From Nephromyces sp. MM_2019 (lineage: Eukaryota; Apicomplexa; Aconoidasida; Nephromycida): a stretch of 64,000 nucleotides of DNA. Below the pieces are notes generated by a model. That model was not told the origin of the DNA, did no database searches, and worked only from the letters and a program-made list of their open reading frames with translations. Positions 12,495-24,928 of this stretch are shown here, piece after piece. The translations under genes and the position numbers were made by a program. Position 1 is the first letter of the stretch. Each line of letters begins with the position of its first letter. The DNA lies in assembly GCA_015657535.1 (NCBI GenBank), contig JADHZB010000935.1, positions 1-64,000 of the forward strand, in the 5' to 3' direction.

Positions 12495-15400
12495 ATGAGT
12501 AAGTTCAGAAAGGACACATTAGAATTTCTGGAAGGATGTTCACTTAGTGACAAGGATACTGTCATGGACATCTTGCGACAGGAAGAGCTCTTTGATATGT
12601 CTGACATAGAATACCTAGCTTTTGAACCTCCAAATATTATATTTCCAATGGACGAGTGTGAAACCTTTACCAATATAATCAACGACTATGAGGAATTTAA
12701 GAAAAAGGAGGATAATAAAACGATCGTGGATTCAAAAAGCTCTATAATTGAGAGCCGAACAACCTATAGAAATAAGAGATTGAATTGGCATGGGAATCAA
12801 GACCTTTTAGTCAACTCTCAAACTGAAAAGCCGGATAATCTTCCTCCACTTCTAAGTAGTTTAAATATCAATGATCATGATAAACTTCAACTTTTCAGAG
12901 CTTTAAAACAGAAATCATTCAAAAATTTTAGCTCTTCAGATATATATCTGCTTAAAAATTTACAAAACTGCGACTTTGACCAGCTCGTGAATCAGAAGGA
13001 AACACACAATGAGACTGTTGAAAATTCAGTCCATTTTACTCTTTTAGATTACATAACCTTACTACGGACACTTTTATCAATTAGCGAGCTAGCCCAAGGT
13101 ATTAAAATTAAATCTAGAAAAATTATCTCGGATAGTCCAAAAATAAGATTTGCAGATCCCGTAAGTTTTATGAAAATGGATATTTTGTATAACAAAATTT
13201 GAAACTCCAAACTTTTATTTAATAGCAAATTTTAATTATATAGGTTTATACATCAATTGACTTTGATGGCTGGATTGTCGATAATGTCATCGATACCCCA
13301 CACTTTCAGCGGCTTAGAGGTAAACCTATTGAATTCAAAATCAGCATTTAACTTTTAAATTTTTAAATTTTTTGAAAATAATTCACAAACAAACCATAAT
13401 ATATTAATATTATTTATTATTAAAAAATATTATTCGATGTTATAATTTTTTTGTGGTCTAGAGCTCATAAAATTTAACTTTTTGTATAGACCTTTACAAA
13501 CTAGGACTGGTTAGATATGTATACCCTAACGCAACACATTCACGATTTGCACACAGTTTAGGTGTTGCACATCTTTCAAAGATGCACCTTGAAAATCTTG
13601 CAAGGTATTCTTTTCATATGTTTCCTTGATCTTAGCGTCGGCCCTTTAACTTAGATGTTTTAGTATATTTTCACTCTCTAATAATTACAAACCTTATAAC
13701 ATCCTATTTTAATCAGAATGCGAAACTACAGCTTAGAACTTGATGAAATATCCAAGCTCGCTAAATGTATACAAATTGCATCTCTATGTAAGGATATAGG
13801 AAAACTACCATTCAAGTATTTATGCTTATGAATTTATTTAACTTTATAATTTGCTAAAGTTACTACTCACATTTCATTATTGAACAGTCATGCATATAAG
13901 GAATTCTTGAACCGAAAAGATGCCATTAATGACTTTAATAGTAAGACTCCATCTTCCAAACTATATTGCCACAATTTCAGAAAATTCAGAGTTCAATCAA
14001 TATTTTATCATACCATTTTAAGCTTGGAATCTCAAAGATTTCACAGTAGAACTTCTATATGATATTTTCCAATATGACAACCGCACTTCAGAGGTATTGA
14101 ATTTAGTAAGTTATCTTATAATTTTATCTTTAGCTACAAAATTGAGCTGCTATAGATTACTGAAGAAGACTTGAAATTCATAATGATTATAATTCAAGGG
14201 TAAAAAGAGCTTTTCATACTTCACTAGATTTGTAAAGTATTTTTTATTTAATTTAGTGTTCCACCCAAGTTTAAGTTCGAGGATAAATATGATGGACTAA
14301 TTAGGGCTTCAATGGATATATTAGGTGTGGTTTTTTAAGTTTAAAAATTGGCCTACATAAACCCCTAAATAATCTATATATGAACTTGCTAGCCAACCCA
14401 ATATCAGGTATGGATGTCGACAAAATTGATTCTATCAGAAGGGACTCTATACACACTCTAGGCTATGGTAAGTCTTATAACAATAATAAGTAAGAACTAC
14501 AAGTGCTTTGTTTTGGATACTAGATCCACTTCCTCCAACCTCACGGATACTAGAGAAAACTAGTATAATAAATCAGGAAATTGTCTACAACGCACAGAGC
14601 TTACAAGATATTTGGGCAATATATTCCACCCGATACAACCTATTTAAAAAGGTATATGCACACAAAAAAGTTCGATCAATGGAATTAATGGTGAGGGAGA
14701 AATATAACTTAACATCTCTAGAATGTCTAACGGACAGCCTTTGCATTTCCTATAAATTCTCAAGCTCATTGAAGCTATGGAAAAGACTAATGACATTTTT
14801 GGGTTCGATGAGCCTAGGGCCATGTGTTCCGTTGATGGAGTAAGTTAGAAAATTTCCCCATAAACAAGTAAAAACAACCCTTTTCCTTATGCCCATAAGA
14901 GAGATAAAAGTTATGACCCATCAACATTGACCGATCAAAGTATACTCTACGTAAGTCAAATCTTACCAACATAAGACTCATTAATAATAGCTTGCCGAGG
15001 CACTCTTTTTCATATATTATTCAGCAATTTAGAACAAAGAATGATAGAGATCTGACGCATGAACAATTAAAACAACTTTACGAGTAAGATTACTAGATCA
15101 AATAACTTTGAGTCCACCAACCTTTTTATCCCAAATGATACATTTAGAGCTAGGAAATTAATTTTCACATTACAGCGGCAACCAAAGAATATATATAAAT
15201 TTGTTTGTAAGATACAATTTATTTATCACGAATAATTATATCTGAAAAATTTTCATAAATTATTTTTAGCTGAAGTAAATTTAAAAAACCATGAAGCCAT
15301 ACAAGAGAAAACAGTACTCAAATCTAAAATTACTAGTGAAAACATTGCCAGATACTTGGTAAATTAATCCAAAATTAAATGAAGCCGACTATACTACATA

Positions 15401-16051
15401 TAAATAATACCATTTTGTTGCTATTTTAAGAACCCTAATGACAGGATCAAGGCAGACGATATAATTGTTGATTGTAATCATATATCCATTCTAAAAGAAT
15501 TTTGAATTTAAAGACACTAGATTATTAGAGCCACACGATTAATCTTATATTACTGAGCTTGAATGATTAGATGAAGCTTTTAGTGTTAGATAATTGAATT
15601 TTTTACCTTATCCTTATCCAGGGAATAACTTTGACTATGGAACTAATAACATAAATCCATTAGACTGTGTAAGATTTTATTCTTCGGAAGATGAAAACAG
15701 TAATGATAAAGAACTTAAATATGATTTAAACAATAACAACGATGTTTTTTTCTTTATTTGTTTTTGCCTTATCAGAATCATACACCCTTTCCGAAGATGA
15801 AAAAGCTTTGTATCCCAATAGGCTCTTGGAACACCAAATAAGGATATATGTAAAGAACTTCGAAAACTCTGAACCAGTAACACTAGCTTTTGAAAAATTT
15901 TGTGAAAAAAACTCCATTGGTCACTCAAAGGTAAGGACAACTTTATAAGCAAAAGCTACTTTTAAATTATCAAATCTTTTAAGCTTAATTTTTTCTCCTC
16001 CAACCACAGTAGCTGACACTACCCTCAAAATTATTGTTTAAAAGACCCTAG
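12495..16051 (+). CDS. SAMHD1-like HD-domain protein with degenerate active site (predicted pseudo-dNTPase)
   Basis: Nineteen exons, all phase-consistent: 12495-13160, 13244-13319, 13490-13604, 13717-13815, 13888-13940, 14023-14093, 14156-14199, 14257-14324, 14393-14467, 14524-14690, 14765-14839, 14900-14950, 15025-15083, 15154-15206, 15270-15358, 15431-15473, 15622-15699, 15776-15930, 16013-16051; 691 residues. The match to SAMHD1 is collinear from IIDTP-like VIDTPHFQRLR through HSRFAHSLGV, the HD region, EEDL..I..QG, GMDVDKIDSIRRDSIH, the STRYNLFKKVYAHKK helix, LTD, IIVD and NFDYG..NINPLDCVRFY. Family knowledge: the HD motif and nearby histidines bind metal and catalyse dNTP triphosphohydrolysis. 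Here CHDxGHxPFSH reads CKDIGKLPFNH, and the later W-x-H-E region reads WNLKDFT. The first His (HSLG) and last Asp (DKID) remain. About 220 N-terminal residues are unassigned; a SAM-like helix set is possible. Loss of activity is inferred. Confidence 0.85.
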
Positions 16052-16448
16052 ATAAATTAATCATCTCTTTAAAGATATTCAATATTACATCAACCTTCTT
16101 TAACTTATTAGAATATTTCTACAAATTTAAAATTCATCATTGAATATCTCTTAAATTTATCTTATAAAATTATTCTCTTAAGAATATATTATCACTATGC
16201 TACTTTATAAGAATAATTTCTGGCATTTGTTACACTCAAAGGAGTTAAGTTAAACTTTTTTCAGTAAAGTACTTTCAGATATAAATTTAATTCTATATTT
16301 AATATCAATTCATTTAACATTAATAACAGAATGAAAATACTAGATCTTTAATTTAGTAGTTCTTTATTCCTTAGTAGTTTATTTTTAAATAAACTACAAA
16401 TAAACTACAATCTTTTTCAAATATCAAATAAATTCATTTCTTAAAAGA
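16052..16448. other. Convergent intergenic spacer
   Basis: About 400 bases of T- and A-rich DNA between the 3' ends of the SAMHD1-like gene (+) and the unknown gene at 16449-17114 (-). It must contain both 3' UTRs. No poly(A) signal could be singled out from the AT-rich background, and no other feature was seen. Confidence 0.45.
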
Positions 16449-17114
16449 TTAATTTTTTGGTATAAAATCAACTGAGAGCATAGATATCCTATGGAAAAGT
16501 GTTCGCTCATTTGATTGACTTTCTAAAATATCAGGTGAGATATTCTGTGTATCGAAAGGTTGGTCTAATTGTAAATCATCATTTATATCAAGACTTAATG
16601 GTGGCAACATCTCAAATACTTCTATTAGCGAATCATCTGGTGTCCTAGGTTTAAGTTTAGGTGCTTTTGGTGGTTGATATTTTACTTTATCTGACTGAAG
16701 TGTAAGATTATTGATAGGTATGCCAAATGGATTCTCTAGGTAATCAGACTCTATTGATTGATTTGATAAATCTTTGATATCATCTACATCCGGAGTATGA
16801 GGGCTGATAACATCACCTGTATTGTGCTTATTCAAAACTTTCCAGTCTATATCTGCCGGATAATTATGATAGTGGGTAGAGGATGTAAAGGTTAATTTTG
16901 AGTTTGATTTTGTATCTAATGAGCTTGGATTAATAGTTGTATTATCCCTAGTTGAAAATGTTATATCGGACTTGCTTGAAGAGTCAAGATTTTGCTCAAA
17001 TAGGGAAGCACTTTTGCTTGGATTGATATTCCCTTTTACAAGTCCTTTTTTATTTTCAGAAATAGAATTCACCTGACCGATCACCAAATCTCCATTCTTT
17101 AAATTTTGACTCAT
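16449..17114 (-). CDS. Unrecognised 221-residue acidic, probably disordered protein
   Basis: This intronless open frame starts with ATG and encodes 221 residues. I do not recognise a family. It is rich in Ser, Asp, Asn, Thr and Pro, with no membrane segment or signal peptide. Features are a Pro/Lys linker (PPKAPKLKPRTPDD) followed by an acidic-hydrophobic stretch (IEVFEMLPPLSLDINDDLQL), and TPD/SPH/SPD motifs that could be proline-directed phosphosites. It is convergent with the SAMHD1-like gene, about 400 bp away. Its length, in strongly AT-rich DNA where random frames of this size are rare, and its biased but non-repetitive composition favour a real gene. Function is unknown. Confidence 0.65.
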   Translation of the reverse strand: MSQNLKNGDLVIGQVNSISENKKGLVKGNINPSKSASLFEQNLDSSSKSDITFSTRDNTTINPSSLDTKSNSKLTFTSSTHYHNYPADIDWKVLNKHNTGDVISPHTPDVDDIKDLSNQSIESDYLENPFGIPINNLTLQSDKVKYQPPKAPKLKPRTPDDSLIEVFEMLPPLSLDINDDLQLDQPFDTQNISPDILESQSNERTLFHRISMLSVDFIPKN

Positions 17115-19525
17115 TATATAATCTTCACATAATCTTTAGAATATCAAATAAAAAAATAGGACACATACTTTATGAAATCACCCTTTGTAAGAGATGATTG
17201 TTTAGAAATATAAAATCATTTTCGATTAGTAATTTCGTTGAAGCAATTAAATAATCACAATTTCAGTATTCAAAATTTACTAAATATGAGCCAAGATACC
17301 TTCAAAACTGAGAGTGCTATTTATTTAGATCTTTTTTGTGCTTTAGTACACAAAAATTTTAAGGTATTAGTTTGGAGGAAGAATCGTTAGGATTAGCTTT
17401 AATACATTGATTCACAAAAAAATAATTAATAGCGAGGTAAAAGCCTACATGCCAAACATTATGCGTTCTAATGAGACTTTTTAAAATCTATAAAGTTAAA
17501 AATATTATTAAAGGCTGCTCAAATGTGAATAAAACAGAATTTAAAATATGTTGTATTTAAATATTAATTTTAGGCTATAAAACAACCTCGAATTTAGAAA
17601 ATGAATTAGAATAAAAAGACTTGAGTTAGTCTTGGCCGTTTTGTTTGTTTTAAGGCTACAATTTCAAGGTGAGCTGCTTTAGGCTTAATTCTCATGAGCT
17701 TTTATAATAATCACGAGGGGTGAACTATAATTTTATCGATTTGTTATAGAGTCTTGATATTTAAATGGCCAGGATTTTATCTATTGAGAGTGATATAAAA
17801 AAGAATTTTAACATTAGTTGAGCAATAAAATAAAATTCTATCAATTGAGTCTTGATTTTTAATTAATGTTTAGGCAAAGCCTAGAATTGTTAAACATTAT
17901 TTTTATTTATAATTCTATGAATTTCAACTACAGTAGTTAGAAATGTTTCAAAATCCATATTTTATAACTTTTCTAAAAAACTAAAATATACTAAAGGTTT
18001 TTAAATAGCAAACTTATTATTAGTTATAATTCCTGATCACTTTCACCCTTTGCTAGTATTTTTGAAATAAAACCTATAAAATTTATAATATTTATTACAG
18101 AGGTCTTTTGATAAATCTCACTCTTTAAAAACCATTACAGACCTACATAGAATGCTTTAGTTTACTTGAGTATATAGTACATGCTCCTAATTAAATACTG
18201 TCTAATTATGTCTTGTTGATTAACTAAATATTGAATGCTTTCGTATCAAACATATATTAGCAAGAGGGATAGATAGTAAATCCTAAAATCATAAAAAACG
18301 CCTTGTTTGGTAATAATTTTTATTATGTTTAATAGTGAGAGGAATTTGAAAACCAATAGCCTCAAGTGAAAAATTCCGCTCAATTTTAGATGGATTGTTA
18401 ACAACAAAGGGAGACTCTTTAGCAAAGTGAAATTTACAACTATTTACCTTTATTATGTAAAGATTTTTATAAGAGATAAAAACCGTAAGAGCTTATCATC
18501 ATTAACTCTTATGAAAGTGTACTCAAAAAGGGTTTTTTAAAATAATATTCAATTAAATTTGCCATTGTAGCTAGCTACTTTTATTTAGCTTAAGAGTGCT
18601 ATTTATTATTCAGTGCTTGGCATAAATGAACAATTTGGGCTTAAAAATCTTACAGAAAGATTATATTTCAAGCACAGGCATTATGCAATGCTGTTTGTTT
18701 CATCTATTTACCTAATATAATATAATAAATAACAAATCAAAAGCTTACTCAATTGAATGAATTAATGTAAAGCAAAAGTTGAGAATTGGTTATAAACAAA
18801 TTAAGACTCTATCACTAGTGAGCACCTATGACTGTGCTTACTATTTTTAAAAACAAAAAAATTTAATCAAACACTCAAGTTCCCTAAGTATCATGACTTA
18901 CTTAATAATCGAGGCTAGAGTTATTTTACCCCACATACTAAGATAGTTGAATTTAGGATTGAAAAATTCGGATTTTGTGAACCGTTTCCCATTCAATACA
19001 TATTTTCGCTAACATGGAGGGAATGAAATAAAACACTTTAATTAGTTCAGCAATTGAATTATTTATAGACTTTTTAGAACCTAGCTTGATTTAGCAATTG
19101 TTTCAGAATGATACGCAACAGTCGCAATAATGTCATTTAGAAGCTAGCCTCTGCAAATAGCTAAATGTAACTGTTGACCATATTGTAGGTTTGCTAGAGC
19201 TTTGTTAAAGTATGTAACTTTTACTGCAACCAAACAGCTTTTAGATACAACAAGAGCTCCTTTATTGTAAGTTATCGCTCTATTGCTCGTTGAACCCAGC
19301 AATAGCTTATAAAAGCCTAATGTATATAAAGATGCCACGTCTGTGAAATCTAATCTAAGCTAAATTAACATCTCATATTTGCTAGCTGATGATTACACAC
19401 TTCATTTTTAGTGTAATTACAATTAATTTGTTCATTTCCAATATATAAAAATAAATCAGATATTTATAAATAGATTATATATAATTGCATTCAATCTAGA
19501 ATTTATCTAAAAACTCAAATACTTA
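17115..19525. other. Divergent intergenic region upstream of the transhydrogenase gene
   Basis: About 2.4 kb of AT-rich DNA lies between divergently transcribed genes. The reverse-strand open frame at 19144-19338 has no splice partners or family features and lies directly upstream of the transhydrogenase start. No promoter motif, repeat or RNA gene could be supported. Confidence 0.45.
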
Positions 19526-22500
19526 ATGAAGAAACATTCTTTTTGGTTAATAATTTTCATATGTAGGTTTCACTCTTGGCTAACAACCTTGGCTATTACA
19601 GATATTACTATAGACCGAAAAAATGATGTTAGTCAAAAAAATCCCAAAGGTTCAACTTTGACCTCTTTGATGATATCACATAAAAACGCTTTCCCAATAA
19701 ATCAGTAATGCTTAAAAAATTTTACTTAACATAGTAGATATTTAATAAATTATGCTATTTATTTTTTTTCAGACCCGATGAACTGAAGGGAGTAGTGCCT
19801 GTGCCCGCAAAAGTCAGTAAATCAGCTGCAAATAGTAAAAGCTTGTCTAAGCTAAACCCTCAAAACCCTGAAGGTGGGGTACCTCGCGACAGTGCATTTT
19901 CCGCTGCACCAACACTTTTGGGTTCCATTTACTTGTTTTCTAGCATATGCTTCATTTTATGCCTTCGTGGGCTAAGCACCCCAAAAAGCGCAAAAAGGGC
20001 AAATATAATTGGGTAAATTCAAAATAACTAGAATTATTATTTATTAAAAAATTTAAAGGATGGTTGGATTGATTGCTGCAATTGGAATAACATTTACTGA
20101 AGAAGGATTTGATTCACAGTACCTCATCTTTGCACTTATAACCCTACCGGCATTACTTATTGGATACTATGTGTCAATTGTTACTGATATCATAGCAATA
20201 CCTCAAATTGTTGCATTATTACACAGTTTTGTAGGCCTAGCAGCAATTATGGTAATTTTATTGAATCAACTATATATTTCTAAAAATATAATTATATATA
20301 CTTAGGTTGGTCTATCAGATTTCCATTCACCAAATCAAAAAAGTTTTAGTGAGATAAGGGCTCATAGAGTTGAAATTTACACAGGAATTTTTATTGCTTC
20401 ATTTACTTTTACTGGCTCTGGTAAGAATTCTTCGAGTTTTAAAGTAAAATTTAAGTCTTTTAAATCAGTTGTTGCGGCATCAAAGTTAACTAAAAGTTTG
20501 ACTACAAAGCCATTAAATATAACAGGACGAAATTCAATTAATTCTTTAATACTATTGAGTATAATTGGATTAGCTATAGGATTTGTTACAACAAATAATT
20601 TTATCACGCAGATTTTATGCTTGTAAGTATATTAAAGCTATAGTAAAATCTAATATTTTATCATTCCCTAGATATATTGGGATAGTTTTGAGTCTCTTTT
20701 TGGGGTTTCATATAGTTGCCTCGGTTAAAGCTGCTGACATATCTGTGGTTATCAGTATGCTAAATTCCACTTCAGGCTTTGCAGCTTCTGCAAGTGGTTT
20801 TATGTTGGATAACATCTTACTTATAGTTACTGGGTCATTAATAGGATCATCTGGGGCTATTCTATCATACATTATGTGGTAAAAGTTGAATTAAATTTAA
20901 AAAAAAAAAGAAATAGCTAATATTGGATTTAGTAAATCAATGAATAGAAATATTTGGGAAGTGTTGTTTAAGACGGCCTCAGTAAAGAAGTATAAGGCTT
21001 CTCAAGATCGAAGTCAAGCTATTCAAGAAATTTCTGCAGATCAAGTGACAAAAGCTAATTAAATGGAGATTAAGCACTAAAATTTAACATTCATAAAGGT
21101 TGCTGAAATGTTATTGTCGGTTAAACGCGCTTTGATAGTGCCTGGTTACGGAGTTGCTTTGTCGAAGTAAATTCCAAATTTTATTATAAGATGTTTATAT
21201 ATAATTAATTTTACAGCTGTGTTATCGAATTAAGCCAGCTAGAAAAGGTGAACATTGGAAACTTAAGTTTAAGGGTTCAATATACTTGCTAAACATTTTT
21301 AGAAACTAGAAGCAAGTGGAATTGAGTTAGATTTTGGTATACATCCTGTTGCTGGGCGGATGCCAGGTGTAGTTTGTGAAAGACTAAGATTTTATTTATA
21401 ACCATACTTTCTAGGACAAATGAATGTAGTATTAGCTAATGGCTTAATACCTTGTCATAAAATGAAAGAATTTGCTGTAGTGTAAGTGAATTATTAATTA
21501 ATATAACTAATAAGTTTCAATATACAGCTTTAAAGAAACCCTGAAATAGACTCCTATGGAGTTGTTTTAGGTGATAATATTTCAAAATTATGCTTTATAA
21601 AAAATCAACTTAATTAAGTAATTGGAGCTAATGATATTGTCAATCCTATAGCTAAGCAAGATGGAAATGTTTTGAGTGGCTTGGAAGTGTTTGAAGTTTG
21701 GAAAGCTAGACAAGTTGTTGTCATGAAGCGCTCGATTGATACCGGTTATGCTGACTTACCTAATCAGCTATACTATGAAAAAAATACCTATATGTATTTT
21801 GGAGGTATGACTCCCAAATATATATAAATGAGGTCTTAGGCTCATCATGTCATCAGATGCTAAAGATTCTATAGCCGAAATTAATGAAGCAATAAGTCAC
21901 ATTAAAGAAAATTTTGACAATCATGAAAACATAGATCGCCCACTAAACAAATCACATAATGAAAAAACCGAGGACAAAAACAATTTTCCAGAATCGAAAT
22001 CAAAAATAGGAATTTTGAAAGATCCACAAGAATTATTGGTAGATTAAGCTGAAATTTAAAATCTTATTATAAAAATATGCAACACAGGTGGCAATAAATC
22101 CTGATTTCGTTCCTAAACTCCGGAAACTTGCATATAGGTTTTAGAAATACTCATGTCAAAGTGCTTTTTCTGTATTTTCTTTACTAAGTGTGTATTTCCA
22201 AAAGGGATGTGGGTTAAGTGCAAATTATACTGATCAAGACTATGAGGTACACTGAGAGTTTCATTCTAGTCAATAATTATCTATGATAAAAAAGAGCAAA
22301 GGTGCAACAGTGCTTGATGATGAGGGACAAGTGATAAGAACTTGCAATATATTGCTACAAGTTTCACCACCTGAATATCATATTCTTGCTCATTTGAGTT
22401 CACAAAATATTTTTATAAGGTTTCAATAACTTATATGATTTGAATTTTTGTTATCTATTTAAATTAGTAATATATGGCCAGGTCAAAATGCTCAATTACT

Positions 22501-24846
22501 TAGAGAATTATCCAAAAGGTATTTACTCATATTTAAAATTAACATAGATTAAATAATCCACGATTTTTATGAGAGATGCAACTGTTTTATCTCTTGATGA
22601 AGTTCCAAGAATTCCACGGGCTCAAAAAGTAAAGTTTTTTCTGAATCTATTGGGCCAAATAACAAAAATTAATAAAATGTAGTTTGATGTTCGGAGTTCG
22701 ATGGCCAATCTCAGAGTTAAAAATATTTAAGTATTATAACTTTCGTAATAAAAAGTTTTATTAATTAGGGCTATAAAGCTGTGATAGAGGCATTTAACTA
22801 TCTTCCACGTTTCAGTAAATTATCTGTCACTGCAGCAGGTGATAAATACTAAATCATTGGGAAACTAAATTGCAATTTTAGTAGGAACTATTGAACCTGC
22901 GAAAGTACTCGTTATTGGAGCTGGGATAGCAGGGCTTCAAGTGAACTTTTTATAAATGAACAACTTCGTATTGTATATAATCATGAGAATTTTAGGCGAT
23001 TATCACAGCAACAGCCTTAGGATCTACAGTTTATGCATTCGATGTACGAAAGGCTTCTAAAGAAGAAGTTGAAAGTTGTGGTGGAGTCTTCATTTCTTGT
23101 GAAAGTGAAAATGAGTTTGCTGATTTAAAAACTGGATATGCTAAAGAGATGTTAGCTATTAATGCACTCCATCAGACTCTAACACTAACTTCTTGCAACT
23201 TAGGTCGGATTTCGAACTAAAAAAACAAAGAAAAATATTGTCTACCTATCTCAAATGCAGTGATATTGTAATATGTACTGCAGCTACACAAGGTATTAAA
23301 GCCATTCTAATTGATATCAAATATAAATAATAATAAAATTAGGAAAATTATCACCAAAGTTGATAACAAAGGTTTTAATGTCCTCACAGCGTCTACACTT
23401 TTAATTTAAAATATATTCACTTAAAATACAGGAGATGGTCCAGATAATGAAATTTGGATCTGTAATTGTAGACCTGGCAACAGAGGTTAAAAAATATTTC
23501 GATATGAAGTTGTGTTAAATAATAATAATAACAACAGTTTGGTGATCGTGAGAATGGGTAATAATTATAAATCAATTCCTGATACTATTAACTCAGAATA
23601 AAAGTTGGGGTGGTAACTGTGAGATATCTTATAAAGATGGTAATTATGAATTTTAAAAACTTACCAAAGTTATAAATGCCTTTTAGGAGATATCAAGGCC
23701 GAGAATAATGTTTTTATTCTTGGACGAGAAAAAATTGAGAACAAAATGTATGAATTAACAACTTGTTCTTAAGATTTCACAATATAAATGAGGATGCAAT
23801 GCTAGGGCTAGTTTAGCTTCGGAGTTATTTTCAATGAATATATACAACTTAATTAAAGCTTATGGAGGTGAATTTCAATTACATATTTAAAAACAGATCT
23901 TATTATTGGCTTCAGAAAAAGGTGAATTCGAAGTAAGCCTTGAAGATAATGTAATGAAAAGCATGTGTGTTATCTACAAAGGAGGTAATTCAATATCTCA
24001 AATTGGAGTGAAGGTGTATAATCTTTATACGTAGATTTGATTTGGAAAAAAAAAGAAAATTTCATCAAATCTGAACAAGACACCGAATCAAAAGATAGTG
24101 AGAAATATAAAGATCAAGACTCGCAAATTGTTTATATAAAAGAGAAGACTCAGCAGGTCTTTTTGTTTATTGAAAAATCAATAGCTTTTCAGGGTTATTT
24201 ATATTCAGTTTAACCATGAATCAGTTTTTGATAATATTTTCAAATCTGATTTGGTTTTTGTTGTTTTCCTAGTATTTGTTGGAATATTAGCTGGCTTGAC
24301 TGGAGGTAAGTAGTGATGGAAATGAGTTGTAGGGGGTGTCACTATTATCTTAAGCTCTACTTGATACATTGGAGCTTCAGCATTTGTTTTTATTTATCTT
24401 TGCTTTAGTAAGGCTTTATAAAATTAAATGTAAATAAATATACAATATTTTTAAGACAATTGGATATTATTGGTATGCATTATAGAATGAATAGAAAAGG
24501 CAATTATTAAACCTAATTTAGTATTTGGTCTGTGACACCATCATTACACTCACCACTGATGTGTGTAACAAATGCAGTAAGATTTCATATAAAATATAAA
24601 TCAAAATAATAAACAAGCTTGTTAGCTTTCTGGGATAATAATCCTAGGGAGTATGTTAGAATATAAAGGGGGACCAGCCAAATTTTATACATTATGTGCT
24701 TACTCGGCAACCTTTTTAGCCGCTATAAATATTACAGGTAGAAATTTATAACTAAAGCCAAGTATTAAATAATATAATTTTTTACAATTATAGCTGGATT
24801 CAATTTGACGAGAGTTCTTTTAAAAAGCCTAGCAAAAAGCATATAA
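19526..24846 (+). CDS. Proton-translocating NAD(P) transhydrogenase, single chain, order dIIb-dIII-dI-dIIa
   Basis: Thirty-eight phase-consistent exons encode about 1137 residues. A hydrophobic leader ([14 protein letters not shown]) is followed by dIIb membrane helices (exons 2-7, 19773-21044), including [10 protein letters not shown], which carries the conserved channel histidine, and [12 protein letters not shown]. dIII, the NADP(H) site, follows (to about 22038) with [17 protein letters not shown] and KRSIDTGYA. After an Asn/Glu/Lys linker, dI, the NAD(H) site (22088-24156), has the Rossmann motif [11 protein letters not shown]. dIIa (24209-24846) has [15 protein letters not shown] and [11 protein letters not shown]. 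Family knowledge: the enzyme couples proton entry to reduction of NADP+ by NADH in mitochondria or related organelles, and the beta-before-alpha fusion is known in Eimeria. Exons of 17 nt (24456-24472) and 20 nt (23538-23557) are required to keep the frame; the 20-nt exon adds residues between DLA and GGNCE. No key motif is missing. Confidence 0.92.
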
Positions 24847-24928
24847 AATTTATTATACGATAAAAAAAAATGAAACAAAACCTATAGATTTGTTTGAGAT
24901 TTAAAACAAAAATATAATTCATTATTGA

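Noticed and set aside
14688..14841. Reading straight through 14690 in the frame VREKYNLTSLECL
   Set aside because: A 74-nt intron with a GTGAGG donor restores a better match to the SAMHD1 helix (LIEAMEKTNDIFGFDE); the straight-through frame departs from the family.
12495..16051. SAMHD1-like locus as a decayed pseudogene
   Set aside because: Nineteen exons join without frameshift or internal stop and non-catalytic segments are well conserved, so a functional pseudoenzyme is more likely.
19144..19338. Reverse-strand frame upstream of the transhydrogenase
   Set aside because: Short and lacking any domain; lies where the transhydrogenase promoter should be.
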